A stretch of 64,000 bases of DNA from Variovorax sp. PBL-H6 (GCF_901827155.1 NZ_LR594659.1:4916501-4980500), one strand, 5' to 3'; shown: positions 1-8,965, counted from the first letter of the stretch. Numbers and translations: made by a program. Notes: generated by a model from the letters alone, not told the origin.

Positions 1-2
1 CG

Positions 3-275
3 CCCACCGCGCCCAACCTGCCGGTCGAGGCCGAGCTGCCCTCGCCCACCAACGACCCGCTGCGGCCGCTGGAGCACATCGGCTTCACCGTACCCTTCAA
101 CATGTCGGAGCAGCCGGCCGCCTCGATCAACTGCGGCTACAGCCGCAGCGGCATGCCCATCGGGCTGCAGATCGCGGGGCAGCGCTTCGACGACCTGGGC
201 GTGCTCAGGGTTTCGCGGGCCTTCGAGCTGATCCGCGGCCCGCAACGGCCCTGGCCGCAGCCGCCGGTGGCCTGA
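3..275 (+). CDS. Amidase signature family protein, C-terminal part only (5' end outside window)
   Basis: An open frame runs in from the left edge and stops at TGA 273-275, giving about 90 residues. The residues resemble the C-terminus of amidase-signature enzymes (GatA/AtzF-like): a segment containing FTVPFNMSEQPAASI is followed by GMPIGLQIAGQRFDD and a final helix. In this family that segment packs near the active site and recurs almost unchanged. The catalytic Ser-Ser-Lys region lies outside the window, so the substrate cannot be predicted. The family hydrolyses amide bonds, often in amide or ureide catabolism. The gene converges with the LysR gene that follows. Confidence 0.85.
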   Translation, partial: PTAPNLPVEAELPSPTNDPLRPLEHIGFTVPFNMSEQPAASINCGYSRSGMPIGLQIAGQRFDDLGVLRVSRAFELIRGPQRPWPQPPVA

Positions 276-290
276 ACTGCGCCTCGCACC

Positions 291-1166
291 TCAGACCAGG
301 TGCGAGGCCAATAGCTCGCGCGCACGCGCCACGAACTCGGGTTCGCCACGCCGGGGCGGCAGGAAATGGAACCCCACGCTCGGCAGCGCAGGCAGTCCGT
401 GCGGCGGCGGCAGACGCGTGACGCCTTCGCACAGCGAGGACTCGTTGAGGCAGGCAACCCCCAGCCCCGCAGCCAAGGCCGATTGAAGGCCTGCGACCCC
501 CGAGGCGACATGCGCCACGATGAAGGGGACGCGCCGCTGCTTCAGCAGCTTGATCGTGAACTGGTGCAAGGAGCAGGTGTCCGGCAGCACCAGCAGGCGC
601 AGCGGCTCGCCGCGTGCGACGCGCAGGCCGGTCGCTCCCATCCAGGCCAGGGATTCGCGGCGCAGCGCCGGCACTCTGGGAGCAGCCGGATCGCCCTGCC
701 CCCCGATGCGCATCGACAAGCCCAGGTCGAACTGCCCTTGCGCATAGCCGGCCTCGATCGCGCCGCTCTTCATGACGCTCACATGCAGCCGCACTTGCGG
801 GTACCGCTCGCCGAGGCGACCCAGCAGCCGCGCCAGCTCGCCCGGCCGGTAATAGTCGGTCACCGCCAGCCGAAGCTCCCCTTGCAGGGTTTCACCGCGA
901 AGGTCGCGCAGGGCTTCTTCCGCCAGCGCCAGCAGGCGCCGAGCGTGCTCCAGCAGCCGCGAGCCCGCCGCAGTGGGCGCCACCCCGGCCTTGCTGCGCG
1001 TCAGCAGCGACTGGCCGGCGCGCTCTTCGAGCTTGCGCATCTGCTCGCTGACGGCGGACTGCGACAGGAATACCTGCGGCGCGGCGGCTGTGAGGCTGCC
1101 TGCCTCGACCACGGCGACGAAGGTCCTGAGTTGCTCCAGGTCGAAGGTCTGCACGACGCCATCCAT
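291..1166 (-). CDS. LysR-family transcriptional regulator
   Basis: A 291-residue protein with a winged helix-turn-helix at about residues 5-64 (LEQLRTFVAVVEAGSLTAAA, then SQSAVSEQMRKLE) and a substrate-binding-like effector domain, the standard LysR layout and length. The ATG at 1166 is preferred; a TTG two codons upstream (1172) is also possible and neither has a strong ribosome site. It is divergent from the tautomerase gene at 1263, with a palindrome in between, so it probably controls itself and that neighbour. The effector is unknown. The assignment to LysR is firm and the target is inferred from the layout. Confidence 0.93.
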   Translation of the reverse strand: MDGVVQTFDLEQLRTFVAVVEAGSLTAAAPQVFLSQSAVSEQMRKLEERAGQSLLTRSKAGVAPTAAGSRLLEHARRLLALAEEALRDLRGETLQGELRLAVTDYYRPGELARLLGRLGERYPQVRLHVSVMKSGAIEAGYAQGQFDLGLSMRIGGQGDPAAPRVPALRRESLAWMGATGLRVARGEPLRLLVLPDTCSLHQFTIKLLKQRRVPFIVAHVASGVAGLQSALAAGLGVACLNESSLCEGVTRLPPPHGLPALPSVGFHFLPPRRGEPEFVARARELLASHLV

Positions 1167-1177
1167 TCGCAAAGTCG

Positions 1178-1191
1178 ATGATATCCATCAT
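1178..1191. promoter_or_regulatory. Candidate LysR operator (ATGAT-N4-ATCAT palindrome)
   Basis: ATGAT-atcc-ATCAT is a perfect interrupted palindrome in the short AT-rich gap between the LysR gene and the tautomerase gene. LysR proteins typically bind imperfect palindromes in exactly this divergent position. The role is inferred from position and symmetry only. Confidence 0.4.
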
Positions 1192-1262
1192 ATCTTCCTG
1201 CTTTTCCGATGGCCTGCAACTTCCCACAATGAAGGCCTCATCGATTCGAAAGGAAAAGCGCC

Positions 1263-1661
1263 ATGCCCCACATCGTGATCCACCTCTCCGGCCAGCCTGA
1301 TGCCCAGCTCACCCGCCGCGTGGTCGACACCGTCGCCGAGCTGACCCAGAGCGTCCTGGACAAGAAGCTGCCGGTGATCGCCACCACCGTGCAGTACATC
1401 GCGGACGACGCCTGGTTCATCGGTGGCCGGTCGCTCGCCGAGCTCGGCAAGTCCGCCTTCCATCTGGACATCAGCATCACCGACGAGACCAACACCAAGG
1501 CGGAAAAGGCACGCTACCTGCGCGAGGTCTACGCTGCGATGGCGGCCCTGCGGAAGAACCTGCACGAGGTGTCGTACGTGCACCTCATCGACGCACGCGC
1601 CGCCGCCTACGGCTACGGTGGGCTGACGCAGGAGTACCGCCACCAGCAGGCCGGGGTCTAG
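1263..1661 (+). CDS. Tautomerase family protein (4-oxalocrotonate tautomerase-like)
   Basis: A 132-residue protein starting Met-Pro-His. The proline right after Met is the catalytic general base of the tautomerase superfamily once Met is removed. It is longer than the classic 62-residue 4-OT and resembles the roughly 130-residue tautomerase-like proteins common in Burkholderiales. AAGGAAA lies at good spacing before the ATG. It is divergent from a LysR gene, the usual setting of an inducible catabolic enzyme. The substrate is unknown; keto-enol tautomerisation of an unsaturated diacid is the family activity. Confidence 0.85.
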   Translation: MPHIVIHLSGQPDAQLTRRVVDTVAELTQSVLDKKLPVIATTVQYIADDAWFIGGRSLAELGKSAFHLDISITDETNTKAEKARYLREVYAAMAALRKNLHEVSYVHLIDARAAAYGYGGLTQEYRHQQAGV

Positions 1662-1735
1662 GCGACCTGGGGAAAACGCGCTCACGGCTCAGGGGGCGAC
1701 GCGGTGCACCGTGACATGCCCGCTTCCGCAGGCGC

Positions 1736-2263
1736 TCAGTCGAGCAGCCCAAGCACCCGGCCTTCACCCACGAACGATTCGGCCACCAGCATCCGGAATG
1801 CCTTGTCGCGTTGGAAGCGCTGTCGTGCGATCGCCGGTTTCAGGAACTCGACCTGGAATGTTTGCGCCGTCCCGCGCCTGAACGCTTGCCCTGGCGCCAC
1901 GATCCAGCGCGCAGAGAAGCCTTCGTTGTCCACCACGAGGACGCAGTGATGCTCGCCTTCGAGGACTGGCGAGTCTTCGGACGGGAGTTGGGGCGTGCGC
2001 ATCGTGAACTCGACGAGGGCATGGGGGTGGAAGGTGCTGCCCGACTCGAAACCCGCCGGCTCCGCAGCCACCGGGCGCCGCACCCTGGCAATGAGCCAGG
2101 CGATGACGTTGCCGATGATCGGCAGCCACAGCAGCATCAACAAGGTGCCGACGTCGCGGGCCGTCGAATCGGGCTCTGACAACTGTCGCAACAGTGCACC
2201 ACCCAGCGCCACGCACAGCAGCGCGATGACGATGAACCTGCGCTTGGCCTGGATGCCCGTCAT
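1736..2263 (-). CDS. Hypothetical membrane protein
   Basis: A 175-residue protein with two predicted membrane segments near the N-terminus (about residues 9-25 and 38-60: FIVIALLCVALGGALL and LLMLLWLPIIGNVIAWLI). They are followed by a soluble domain of about 110 residues. I do not recognise a family. Its ATG overlaps the stop codon of a 36-codon upstream reading frame (2260-2370), so the two may be translationally coupled. No functional call is justified. Confidence 0.65.
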   Translation of the reverse strand: MTGIQAKRRFIVIALLCVALGGALLRQLSEPDSTARDVGTLLMLLWLPIIGNVIAWLIARVRRPVAAEPAGFESGSTFHPHALVEFTMRTPQLPSEDSPVLEGEHHCVLVVDNEGFSARWIVAPGQAFRRGTAQTFQVEFLKPAIARQRFQRDKAFRMLVAESFVGEGRVLGLLD

Positions 2264-2370
2264 GACGACGTGTTGCCCACGTCTTCGGTCCCCGCATTGC
2301 GATGGCTGGGCCTTGCGAGAAGCCGGTCAGCCTTCTTTCCTTCGACGTGCAGCAGGAATGTCTTTTTCAT
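2260..2370 (-). pseudogene. Possible 5' remnant of a DUF6172-type gene
   Basis: A 36-codon frame starts MKKTFLLHVEGKKADRLLA and then ends quickly in unrelated sequence. As I recall, DUF6172 proteins are about 90-100 residues and begin with a similar MKKTF...K..R.LEA segment, followed by a conserved KYLKRERRK and DFWDFDC region that is absent here. It therefore looks like a truncated leftover, though it could be a genuine small leader whose stop overlaps the next start (ATGA). The identification is from memory of the family and is tentative. Confidence 0.35.
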
Positions 2371-2457
2371 GGGTGATCGTAGCGCGTCGATATCACACGC
2401 AGCCGCAGGAGTGAGCGGCTCACAGCGCAAGGAGCAGATCCTGGGCAAAAATGCACC

Positions 2458-3816
2458 ATGCAAGACAGCCTGGGCAATCCGATCACCGTTGCCGAGCCGG
2501 CCGGCCTGCGCGCGATCAACGACTTCGTCGAGGGCTTCATCGCCTGCGAAGCGCGCGCGGCCGACGTGCTGGCGGCCTCGCAGGACGACAGCCCTCTCGT
2601 ACAGGCCTACTGCGCGACGCTGCACCTGTTCGCCGAATCGCGCGATGCCGTCTCCAACGCGCGCCCCTTCCTCCAACGCGCGCGGGCCGGCGCCTCCCGC
2701 GCCAGCAAGCGCGAGCAGCGCTACATCGAGGCCGTCTCGGCCTGGGCCGAAGGCGACATCCTGCGTGCCATCGCCTTGCACCACGAGCAGGCCCGGGAGC
2801 ATCCGCGCGACCTGGCCTCGCTCAAGCTCGGGCAGTACCACTGCTTCAACATCGGCGACTGCCCCGGCATGCTGCGGCTCGCCCTGGCGGCGCTGCCGGC
2901 GGTGGCCGACGTACCCTACCTGCACGGCATGGCGGCCTTCGGGTACGAGCAATGCCACCTCATGCGCGAAGCCGAGGCCAGTGCCCGCCGCGCCATCGCG
3001 ATGGCGCGCAAGGAGCCATGGGCCCACCATGCGCTCGGGCACGTGATGCTGACCGAGGGCCGGCTTTCCGAGGGCCTGGACTTCATGCGAAGCGTGAGCG
3101 ACAGCTGGGTCGGCCTCAACTCGTTCATGGTCACCCACAACTGGTGGCATGTGGCGCTGTTCCTGATCGACCTGGGCCGCGACACCGAGGCGCTCGCCGT
3201 GTACGACGAGCAGGTGTGGGGCGTGGCCATGGACTACTCGCAGGACCAGATCGGCGCCGTGTCCCTGCTAGCCCGCCTCGAACTCGCGGGCATCGATGTC
3301 GGCGAGCGCTGGCAGGCGCTGGCCGGCTACCTTGCGCAGCGGCTCGACGACCATGTGCTGCCCTTCCTCGACCTGCAATACCTCTACGGGCTGGCGCGCG
3401 CCGGCCGGCCCGAGGCCGAGCGCCTGCTGCACAACATCGAGGGCTTCGCGCCGCAGGCCGTGCCTTCGACGCGGGCCAGCTGGCAGCGCGTGGCGGTGCC
3501 AGCCGCCCGCGGCCTCCTGGCCCATGCGCGGGGCGACGCGCCCGGTGCGGTCGAGGGGCTTGGGCAAGCGTTGCCGCGCCTGGTCGAAATCGGCGGCAGC
3601 CATGCGCAGCGCGACCTGTTCGAGCAGCTGTACCTCGACGCCCTGATTGCCACCGGCACCGAAACAACACTGGCGAGCGCCCAGGGTCTTCTGCAGCAGC
3701 AGGTCAATGCCCAGCCGGAATCCCGGCGCCTCCGGCGCCAAGCCGACAAGGTCTACACCTCGCTAAGACTGCCGCAACTGGCTCCCCACGTCTCGCCCGC
3801 CAAGCGCCCCGCGTAG
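2458..3816 (+). CDS. Tetratricopeptide repeat protein (TTC38-like)
   Basis: A 452-residue soluble protein made of paired helices, with alanine/leucine-rich TPR-like repeats along its length. Examples are the stretches around EPWAHHALGHVMLTEGRL and THNWWHVALFLIDLGR. The THNWWHVALF region and the overall length match the TTC38-type proteins found in bacteria and animals, whose biochemical role is unclear. There is no signal peptide or membrane segment. It stands alone between two minus-strand genes. The fold call is good and the function is unknown. Confidence 0.8.
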   Translation: MQDSLGNPITVAEPAGLRAINDFVEGFIACEARAADVLAASQDDSPLVQAYCATLHLFAESRDAVSNARPFLQRARAGASRASKREQRYIEAVSAWAEGDILRAIALHHEQAREHPRDLASLKLGQYHCFNIGDCPGMLRLALAALPAVADVPYLHGMAAFGYEQCHLMREAEASARRAIAMARKEPWAHHALGHVMLTEGRLSEGLDFMRSVSDSWVGLNSFMVTHNWWHVALFLIDLGRDTEALAVYDEQVWGVAMDYSQDQIGAVSLLARLELAGIDVGERWQALAGYLAQRLDDHVLPFLDLQYLYGLARAGRPEAERLLHNIEGFAPQAVPSTRASWQRVAVPAARGLLAHARGDAPGAVEGLGQALPRLVEIGGSHAQRDLFEQLYLDALIATGTETTLASAQGLLQQQVNAQPESRRLRRQADKVYTSLRLPQLAPHVSPAKRPA

Positions 3817-3831
3817 GCGCCAGGCCCGTGC

Positions 3832-4194
3832 TCAGTGGGCAGCGCGGTGCCACCAGCGGCTGTATTCCTCGTCTGCCAGAAGCGTCCACGCCGCCAGCAC
3901 CAGGACCACCAGGCCCGTGATGACTGCGGTGAGCATGGCGTCGCCGTTGCCGTTGAAGCGCAGCACCCAGGGCGATGCCATCAGCCATAGGCCGAGCGCC
4001 GCCTCGGTCCACTCCTCCCAGGCGCGGGGAAGCAGCATGGCGCCCAGCGCGGCGGCCATCAGCGCGACGCCGGCGATCACCGCGTTGGTCATCGCGGCCG
4101 CCTCGGCGTCATAGCCGAGGATCCAGGGCGAAAGAAGCAACCAGGCACCCAGCGCCCCATTCACCGGGTCTTGCCAATGTTTCAGTTGGAACAT
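3832..4194 (-). CDS. SPW repeat membrane protein
   Basis: A 120-residue membrane protein with four hydrophobic segments arranged as two halves. Each half carries a Ser-Pro-Trp motif: LLLSPWILGY near residue 25 and LMASPWVLRF near residue 80. This is the defining feature of SPW repeat proteins, a family of unknown function. The ATG at 4194 is chosen because AGGAGG sits just upstream; longer starts would overlap the divergent penicillin-binding protein gene. Confidence 0.88.
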   Translation of the reverse strand: MFQLKHWQDPVNGALGAWLLLSPWILGYDAEAAAMTNAVIAGVALMAAALGAMLLPRAWEEWTEAALGLWLMASPWVLRFNGNGDAMLTAVITGLVVLVLAAWTLLADEEYSRWWHRAAH

Positions 4195-4239
4195 GGTTCG
4201 TACCTCCTGCCGGCTGGAACGCCGGTCTTTCTTTGAGCC

Positions 4240-7200
4240 TTGCATTCATCGCAGGTTCCGGGCCCCCCCGTTCCCCAAGAGGCCGCGAAAGGCGCATCAT
4301 CCAGGCTGAAGAACCCACGGTACGGGCTCACAGCGAGGCAGGTCGTGGCAAGGCTCAAGACGGTCTTCTGGCTTGGCGCGGGGCTCGCCGCGATGGCCGC
4401 GCTCGTGGCCTTCACCGTGGACGAGCTGAAGACCTCGAGGCTGCAGTCGGCCTTGTGGCGCGACCTGGGGCGCGATGCGCGCTTCAGCCTGGACGCCGGA
4501 CCCAGCGACGCCATTCGCTTCCCGCATTCGGGGCCTTATGACGAGCGGCTCGGCTACCGCCAGCTTCCGGCGTTCATCGAGCGCCTGCAGGCCCGCGGCT
4601 ACGCGGTGACGCAGCAAGCCCGCATGTCGCCACGACTGGTCGAGTTGCACGAGCACGGCCTCTACGGCCCCTACCGCGAGAAGAACCAGGCCGGCCTGAC
4701 GATACGCGACTGCCGCGCCCGGACCCTGTCGCAATCGCGCGTGCCCGAGCGCGTGTACGAGCGGTTCGAGGACGTGCCTCCGCTGCTGGTCGACGCCCTG
4801 CTCTTCGTCGAAGACCGGCACCTGCTGGATACGCAGCCGGCGCAGCGCAATCCGGCGGTCGATCCCGAGCGCTTCGCGAAAGCGACGTTCGAGCAGTTGC
4901 ACCGTGCTCTCGGTGCACGTCAATCGGCCTCCGGCGGCAGCACCCTGGCGACCCAGATCGAGAAGTACCGCCACTCGCCCCAGGGCCGCACCCAGTCGAT
5001 CGGCGACAAGCTGCGCCAGATGGCGTCGGCCTCGCTGCGCGCCTATCAGGACGGCGAAGACACGCAGGCGCGGCGACGCCAGGTCGTGGTCGACTACCTC
5101 GACACCGTGCCCTTGGCCGCGCGGCCCGGATTCGGCGAGGTGCACGGCCTCGGCGACGGCCTGTGGGCCTGGTACGGGCGCGACGTGGGCGAGGTCAACC
5201 GTCTGCTGTCCGACAACGCGGAGGGCGCCGCGCCATCCGAGGAGGCCCTGCGGCGCCAGGCCGAGGCGTTCAAGCAGGCGCTGTCGCTGATGGTCGCGCA
5301 GCGCCGGCCTTCGCAGCATCTGTTTGACAAGGGCGAGAGCCTGGGCCGGCTCACCGACAGCTACCTGCGGCTGATGGCGGACGCGGGCGTCATCGCCCCC
5401 TCACTGCGCGATGCGGCATTGCAGGTCCCCCTTCAACGGACGGCCGCGCGGCCGGCGACGCCTCGGCCCGACTTCATCGAGCGCAAGGGCCTGAATGCCT
5501 TGCGCGGCGAGGTGTCGACCCTGCTCGGCGTGCCGCGTGCCTACGATCTCGAGCGGCTCGACCTCGAGGTGGACGGCAGCATGGACAGCGAGGCGCAGGC
5601 CATCGCGGCGCGGGCACTAACCGCCTTGGGCACCCCGGCGGGGGCGAAGGCGTCAGGGCTGTACGGCCATCACCTGCTCGACCCGGGCGACGACCCTCGC
5701 CACCTCGTCTACAGCTTCACCCTGTACGAGCGCGGTGCACAGGCCAACCTGCAGCGCATCCAGGCCGACAACATCGACCAGCCCTTCGACGTCAACCAGG
5801 GTGCGCGCCTGGACCTCGGCTCCACCGCCAAGCTGCGCACGCTGGTGAGCTACCTCGAGTTGGTCGGCGAACTGCACGAACGCTGGGCCGGGCGCGCATC
5901 CGAGCTCTCCGCGTGGACGCCAAGCAAGCGCGATCCGCTCGGCATCTGGGCGCGCGAATACCTGCTGCGCGCCCGCGATCGCAGCCTCGCCCCGATGCTG
6001 GAGGCGGCGATGCAGCGGCGCTACTCGGCAGGCGCGGGCGAGGCCTTCTTCACCGGCGGCGGCCTGCACAGCTTCAGCAACTTCGATCGCTCGCACGCCG
6101 GGCCGACGACGGTGCAGGAAGGCTTCAGGCACTCGGTCAACCTGGTGTTCATTCGCCTGATGCGCGACATCGTGCGCCACCGGATGTACGGCGACGAGGC
6201 CGTCGGTCGCGGCATGCTCGAGGATCCATCGGACCCGGGCCGGCGGGAGATGCTGGTCCTCTTTGCCGACCGCGAGGGCTCTGCCTACCTGACGCGCTTC
6301 CACCGGAAGTACAAGGGCAAGTCGCCCGCCGAGGCCGAGGCACTGCTGCTCAACGGCGTGCACCCGTCGGCACCGCGTCTCGCGAGCGTGCTGTTCACCC
6401 TCGAACCCGAAGCCGGCCAGGCGCGGCTCGATCAGTTCCTCGCGCGGCGCCTCGGCCGCGGGGCCGGATCGCCGCGCGCGCTGCGTGCAATGCACGATAC
6501 GTACTCGGGCCTGTCGCTGGACGACCGCGGCTACGTGGCGCGCGTGCATCCGCTGGAGCTGTGGCTGGTCGGGCACCTGCAGCGCCACCCCGGCGCGACA
6601 CTCACCGAGGTGCTGGACGCAAGCGTGCAGGAACGGCAGGACGCCTACGCATGGCTCTTCAGGACGCGCCACAAGAGCGCACAGGACCGCCGCATCCGCG
6701 AGCTGCTCGAACGCGCGGCCTTCGCCCAGATCCACCGCTCATGGCAGCGCCTGGGCTATCCCTTCGCCTCGCTGACCCCTTCGTACGCGAGCGCGATCGG
6801 GGCTTCGGGCGACCGGCCCGCGGCGCTGGCCGAGTTGATGGGTATCCTGGCGAACGACGGCCGGCAGTTGCCGCAGCAGCGCGTGAGCGTGCTGCACTTC
6901 GCGCGCGACATGCCCTACGAGACGCGCCTCGAGCGGCGCGGCGCGGCGCCGCAGCAGTTGCTGGCGCCTGAGGTGGCACAGGCCGCGCGCCGGGCACTGG
7001 CCGACGTGGTGAACAACGGGACCGCGCGACGCCTCAAGGATGCCGTGCCGGATGCGACGGGGCGGCCCATCGAGATCGCCGGCAAGACCGGCACCGGAGA
7101 CCACCGCTACCAGGTCATCGGACGCGGCGGGCGCGTGATCGCGGAGCGCAAGGTCGAGCGCACGGCCACCTTCGTCTTCACGCTCGGCGACCGCTATTTC

Positions 7201-7344
7201 GGGACGCTCGTGGCCTACGTGCGCGAGCCCTACGCAGCGCGCTACCGCTTCACCAGTGCCCTGCCGGTGCAGCTGCTGAGGTCCATGGCGCCGCAGCTGC
7301 TGCCGGTGCTGCAGCGCGACGGCTGCGCCGGCGATCGTGGCTGA
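4240..7344 (+). CDS. Divergent class A penicillin-binding protein (transglycosylase/transpeptidase)
   Basis: An inner-membrane protein of about 1034 residues. One membrane anchor lies at about residues 40-60. A glycosyltransferase-51-like domain follows, with Glu-Asp at about 191-192 and GGSTLATQIEK, a variant of the family GGSTITQQ. The C-terminal transpeptidase domain has STAK (Ser528), SVN (632-634) and KTGT (from 949), the three catalytic motifs of the family. The first glycosyltransferase motif (EDRHLLDTQ) is degenerate compared with the usual EDxxFxxHxG. TTG at 4240 is the longest start; GTG at 4345, with GAGGC upstream, is an alternative that keeps the anchor. It probably acts in peptidoglycan synthesis or repair, but glycosyltransferase activity is uncertain. 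Confidence 0.82.
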   Translation: MHSSQVPGPPVPQEAAKGASSRLKNPRYGLTARQVVARLKTVFWLGAGLAAMAALVAFTVDELKTSRLQSALWRDLGRDARFSLDAGPSDAIRFPHSGPYDERLGYRQLPAFIERLQARGYAVTQQARMSPRLVELHEHGLYGPYREKNQAGLTIRDCRARTLSQSRVPERVYERFEDVPPLLVDALLFVEDRHLLDTQPAQRNPAVDPERFAKATFEQLHRALGARQSASGGSTLATQIEKYRHSPQGRTQSIGDKLRQMASASLRAYQDGEDTQARRRQVVVDYLDTVPLAARPGFGEVHGLGDGLWAWYGRDVGEVNRLLSDNAEGAAPSEEALRRQAEAFKQALSLMVAQRRPSQHLFDKGESLGRLTDSYLRLMADAGVIAPSLRDAALQVPLQRTAARPATPRPDFIERKGLNALRGEVSTLLGVPRAYDLERLDLEVDGSMDSEAQAIAARALTALGTPAGAKASGLYGHHLLDPGDDPRHLVYSFTLYERGAQANLQRIQADNIDQPFDVNQGARLDLGSTAKLRTLVSYLELVGELHERWAGRASELSAWTPSKRDPLGIWAREYLLRARDRSLAPMLEAAMQRRYSAGAGEAFFTGGGLHSFSNFDRSHAGPTTVQEGFRHSVNLVFIRLMRDIVRHRMYGDEAVGRGMLEDPSDPGRREMLVLFADREGSAYLTRFHRKYKGKSPAEAEALLLNGVHPSAPRLASVLFTLEPEAGQARLDQFLARRLGRGAGSPRALRAMHDTYSGLSLDDRGYVARVHPLELWLVGHLQRHPGATLTEVLDASVQERQDAYAWLFRTRHKSAQDRRIRELLERAAFAQIHRSWQRLGYPFASLTPSYASAIGASGDRPAALAELMGILANDGRQLPQQRVSVLHFARDMPYETRLERRGAAPQQLLAPEVAQAARRALADVVNNGTARRLKDAVPDATGRPIEIAGKTGTGDHRYQVIGRGGRVIAERKVERTATFVFTLGDRYFGTLVAYVREPYAARYRFTSALPVQLLRSMAPQLLPVLQRDGCAGDRG

Positions 7345-7401
7345 CTGAAGTACCTTCGCGTTCGACTGCAGTGCGATGGGCCTTCGGAGCCGCCGCGCGG
7401 C

Positions 7402-8073
7402 TCACGACTTGCCCAGGTGCCGCCGCTGGTCGTAGTTGGGCTGCGCCGGCATGCCATCGAGATGACCGGTATCGGCCCAGTCGACAATCTCGATCTGTGC
7501 GGGCCTCGCGGCGTCGGCAATGCGGATGCGGTTGAAGCCGGCATTGGGGATCGCGCTCTGGCGCGGGCCGTGGAGGCCCAGTCCCATGGCCGTGCGCCAC
7601 ACCATGTCGAGCACGCCGCCGTGCGTCACCACCATCACCGTCCGTTGCTTGTGCGCAGCCGCAATATGGCCGAGCGCATCGATGACGCGCGCATGGAATT
7701 CGCGCGGCGACTCGCCCCCGGGCATGCGGTGGTCCTCGCTGAACTTGAGCCAATCCTCCCAGGCGCGCGGATGCAGGCGCTGGATCTCGTCGGCCCGCAT
7801 GCCTTCGACAACGCCGAAATTCTGCTCGCGCAATTCGACCGAGGTGACGATCTCGAGTCCGAGCTGCTGCGCCCCCGGTGCCGCTGTCTGCTGGGCGCGC
7901 AAGAGATCACTGCTGACCAGGTACTGCACCGATTCGCGCGCAACGCGCAGCCCAAGCCGGCGTGCCTGCTCGTGGCCGGTGTCGTTGAGGGGAACGTCGA
8001 TATGGCCCTGGAAGCGCAACTCGCGATTCCAGTCGGTCTCGCCGTGGCGGATCAGGATGAGGTCTGTGGTCAT
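7402..8073 (-). CDS. Histidine phosphatase family protein (phosphoglycerate mutase-like)
   Basis: A 223-residue protein that opens with LILIRHGETDWN, the RHG motif carrying the phospho-accepting histidine. A second catalytic His occurs in VVTHGGVLDM. The length fits the GpmB/CobC-like branch of small-molecule or broad-specificity phosphatases. It converges with the penicillin-binding protein and is divergent from the hydrolase at 8153. Its substrate cannot be told from sequence; cofactor-independent phosphatase activity is more likely than true mutase activity. Confidence 0.9.
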   Translation of the reverse strand: MTTDLILIRHGETDWNRELRFQGHIDVPLNDTGHEQARRLGLRVARESVQYLVSSDLLRAQQTAAPGAQQLGLEIVTSVELREQNFGVVEGMRADEIQRLHPRAWEDWLKFSEDHRMPGGESPREFHARVIDALGHIAAAHKQRTVMVVTHGGVLDMVWRTAMGLGLHGPRQSAIPNAGFNRIRIADAARPAQIEIVDWADTGHLDGMPAQPNYDQRRHLGKS

Positions 8074-8152
8074 GGGATGAAGCTATTGTCCCCGCAAGAC
8101 GTGGCCAGGCGATGGCACGAGGCGGGCGGCATGGATGGCCGAGAATCGCCCC

Positions 8153-8857
8153 ATGCCCTGCCTTGTCCTTCTGCCCGGCCTCGCCTGTGACGAGCGCCTC
8201 TGGGAAGCCCAACTCGCGTCCCTGCCCGCCGGCATCGACGCCCGCGTCAGCGACGCCCACATGCGCCATCCGAGCATCGAAGCCATGGCCGAGGCCGTGC
8301 TTCGCGAGCATGAAGGCCCGCTGGTCCTCTGCGGCGCCTCGATGGGCGGCATGATCGCGATGGAGGTCGCGCGCCAGGCGCCCGGGCGCATTGCCGGCCT
8401 CGCGCTGCTGGGCACCAACCCGCGGCCCGAGACACCCGAGATGCACGAGCTGCGCGGCTCGGCGATCGAGCTCTTCGAACAGGGCGAGGCGCGCGACGTG
8501 ATCCAGTTCAATGCGGCCTTCGCCTTCCATCCCGAGCAGGCCGGCAATGCGGCGCTGGTGCGGCGCTATGTGGAACTCGTGCTCGATGCCGGCACTGACC
8601 AGCTCGTCAGCCAGAACCGTGCGCTGATGGTGCGGCCCGACCAGCGTCCAGCGCTCCCGTCGCTGCGCTGCCCGGTGCTCGTGATCTGCGGCGATGCCGA
8701 TCGCCTGACGCCCCCCGAATGCTCGAAGGAGATCGCGCAGCTGGTCCCGCAGGCCGAGCTCGTGTGGATCGAGAACTGCGGCCACATGCTGACCATGGAG
8801 AAGCCCGCCGAGGTCAATGCCACGCTGATGCCGTGGCTGCAGCGCCTGCTGGCCTGA
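8153..8857 (+). CDS. Alpha/beta hydrolase
   Basis: A 234-residue protein of the alpha/beta hydrolase fold. The nucleophile elbow is GASMGG with Ser, an acidic residue lies in ICGDADRLTP, and the His is in ENCGHMLTME near the C-terminus. The start at MPCLVLLPG is preferred to one six codons upstream because it directly opens the first beta strand. It is divergent from the histidine phosphatase. Esterase-type activity is likely and the substrate is unknown. Confidence 0.88.
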   Translation: MPCLVLLPGLACDERLWEAQLASLPAGIDARVSDAHMRHPSIEAMAEAVLREHEGPLVLCGASMGGMIAMEVARQAPGRIAGLALLGTNPRPETPEMHELRGSAIELFEQGEARDVIQFNAAFAFHPEQAGNAALVRRYVELVLDAGTDQLVSQNRALMVRPDQRPALPSLRCPVLVICGDADRLTPPECSKEIAQLVPQAELVWIENCGHMLTMEKPAEVNATLMPWLQRLLA

Positions 8858-8920
8858 GGCCTTCGGGCTTCACAGGGTTTGCCCCCAATCAACGGTCCGG
8901 TGAATCGGACAGCCGTTTCG

Positions 8921-8965
8921 CTTCCGATCCGGAAGCTCGGCGGAGCACCTGCCTCGTTCTCCGCC
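8921..8965. other. Two inverted repeats upstream of the pdh operon
   Basis: In the 237-base gap before aceE, CTTCCG-ATC-CGGAAG (8921-8935) forms a perfect 6-bp stem. It is followed by GGCGGAG (8939-8945) pairing with CTCCGCC (8959-8965). There is no T-run, so these are not typical intrinsic terminators. They could be an operator or leader structures for the pdh operon. The rest of the gap has no clear promoter hexamers that I trust; AGGAGAC precedes the aceE ATG. Confidence 0.35.
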
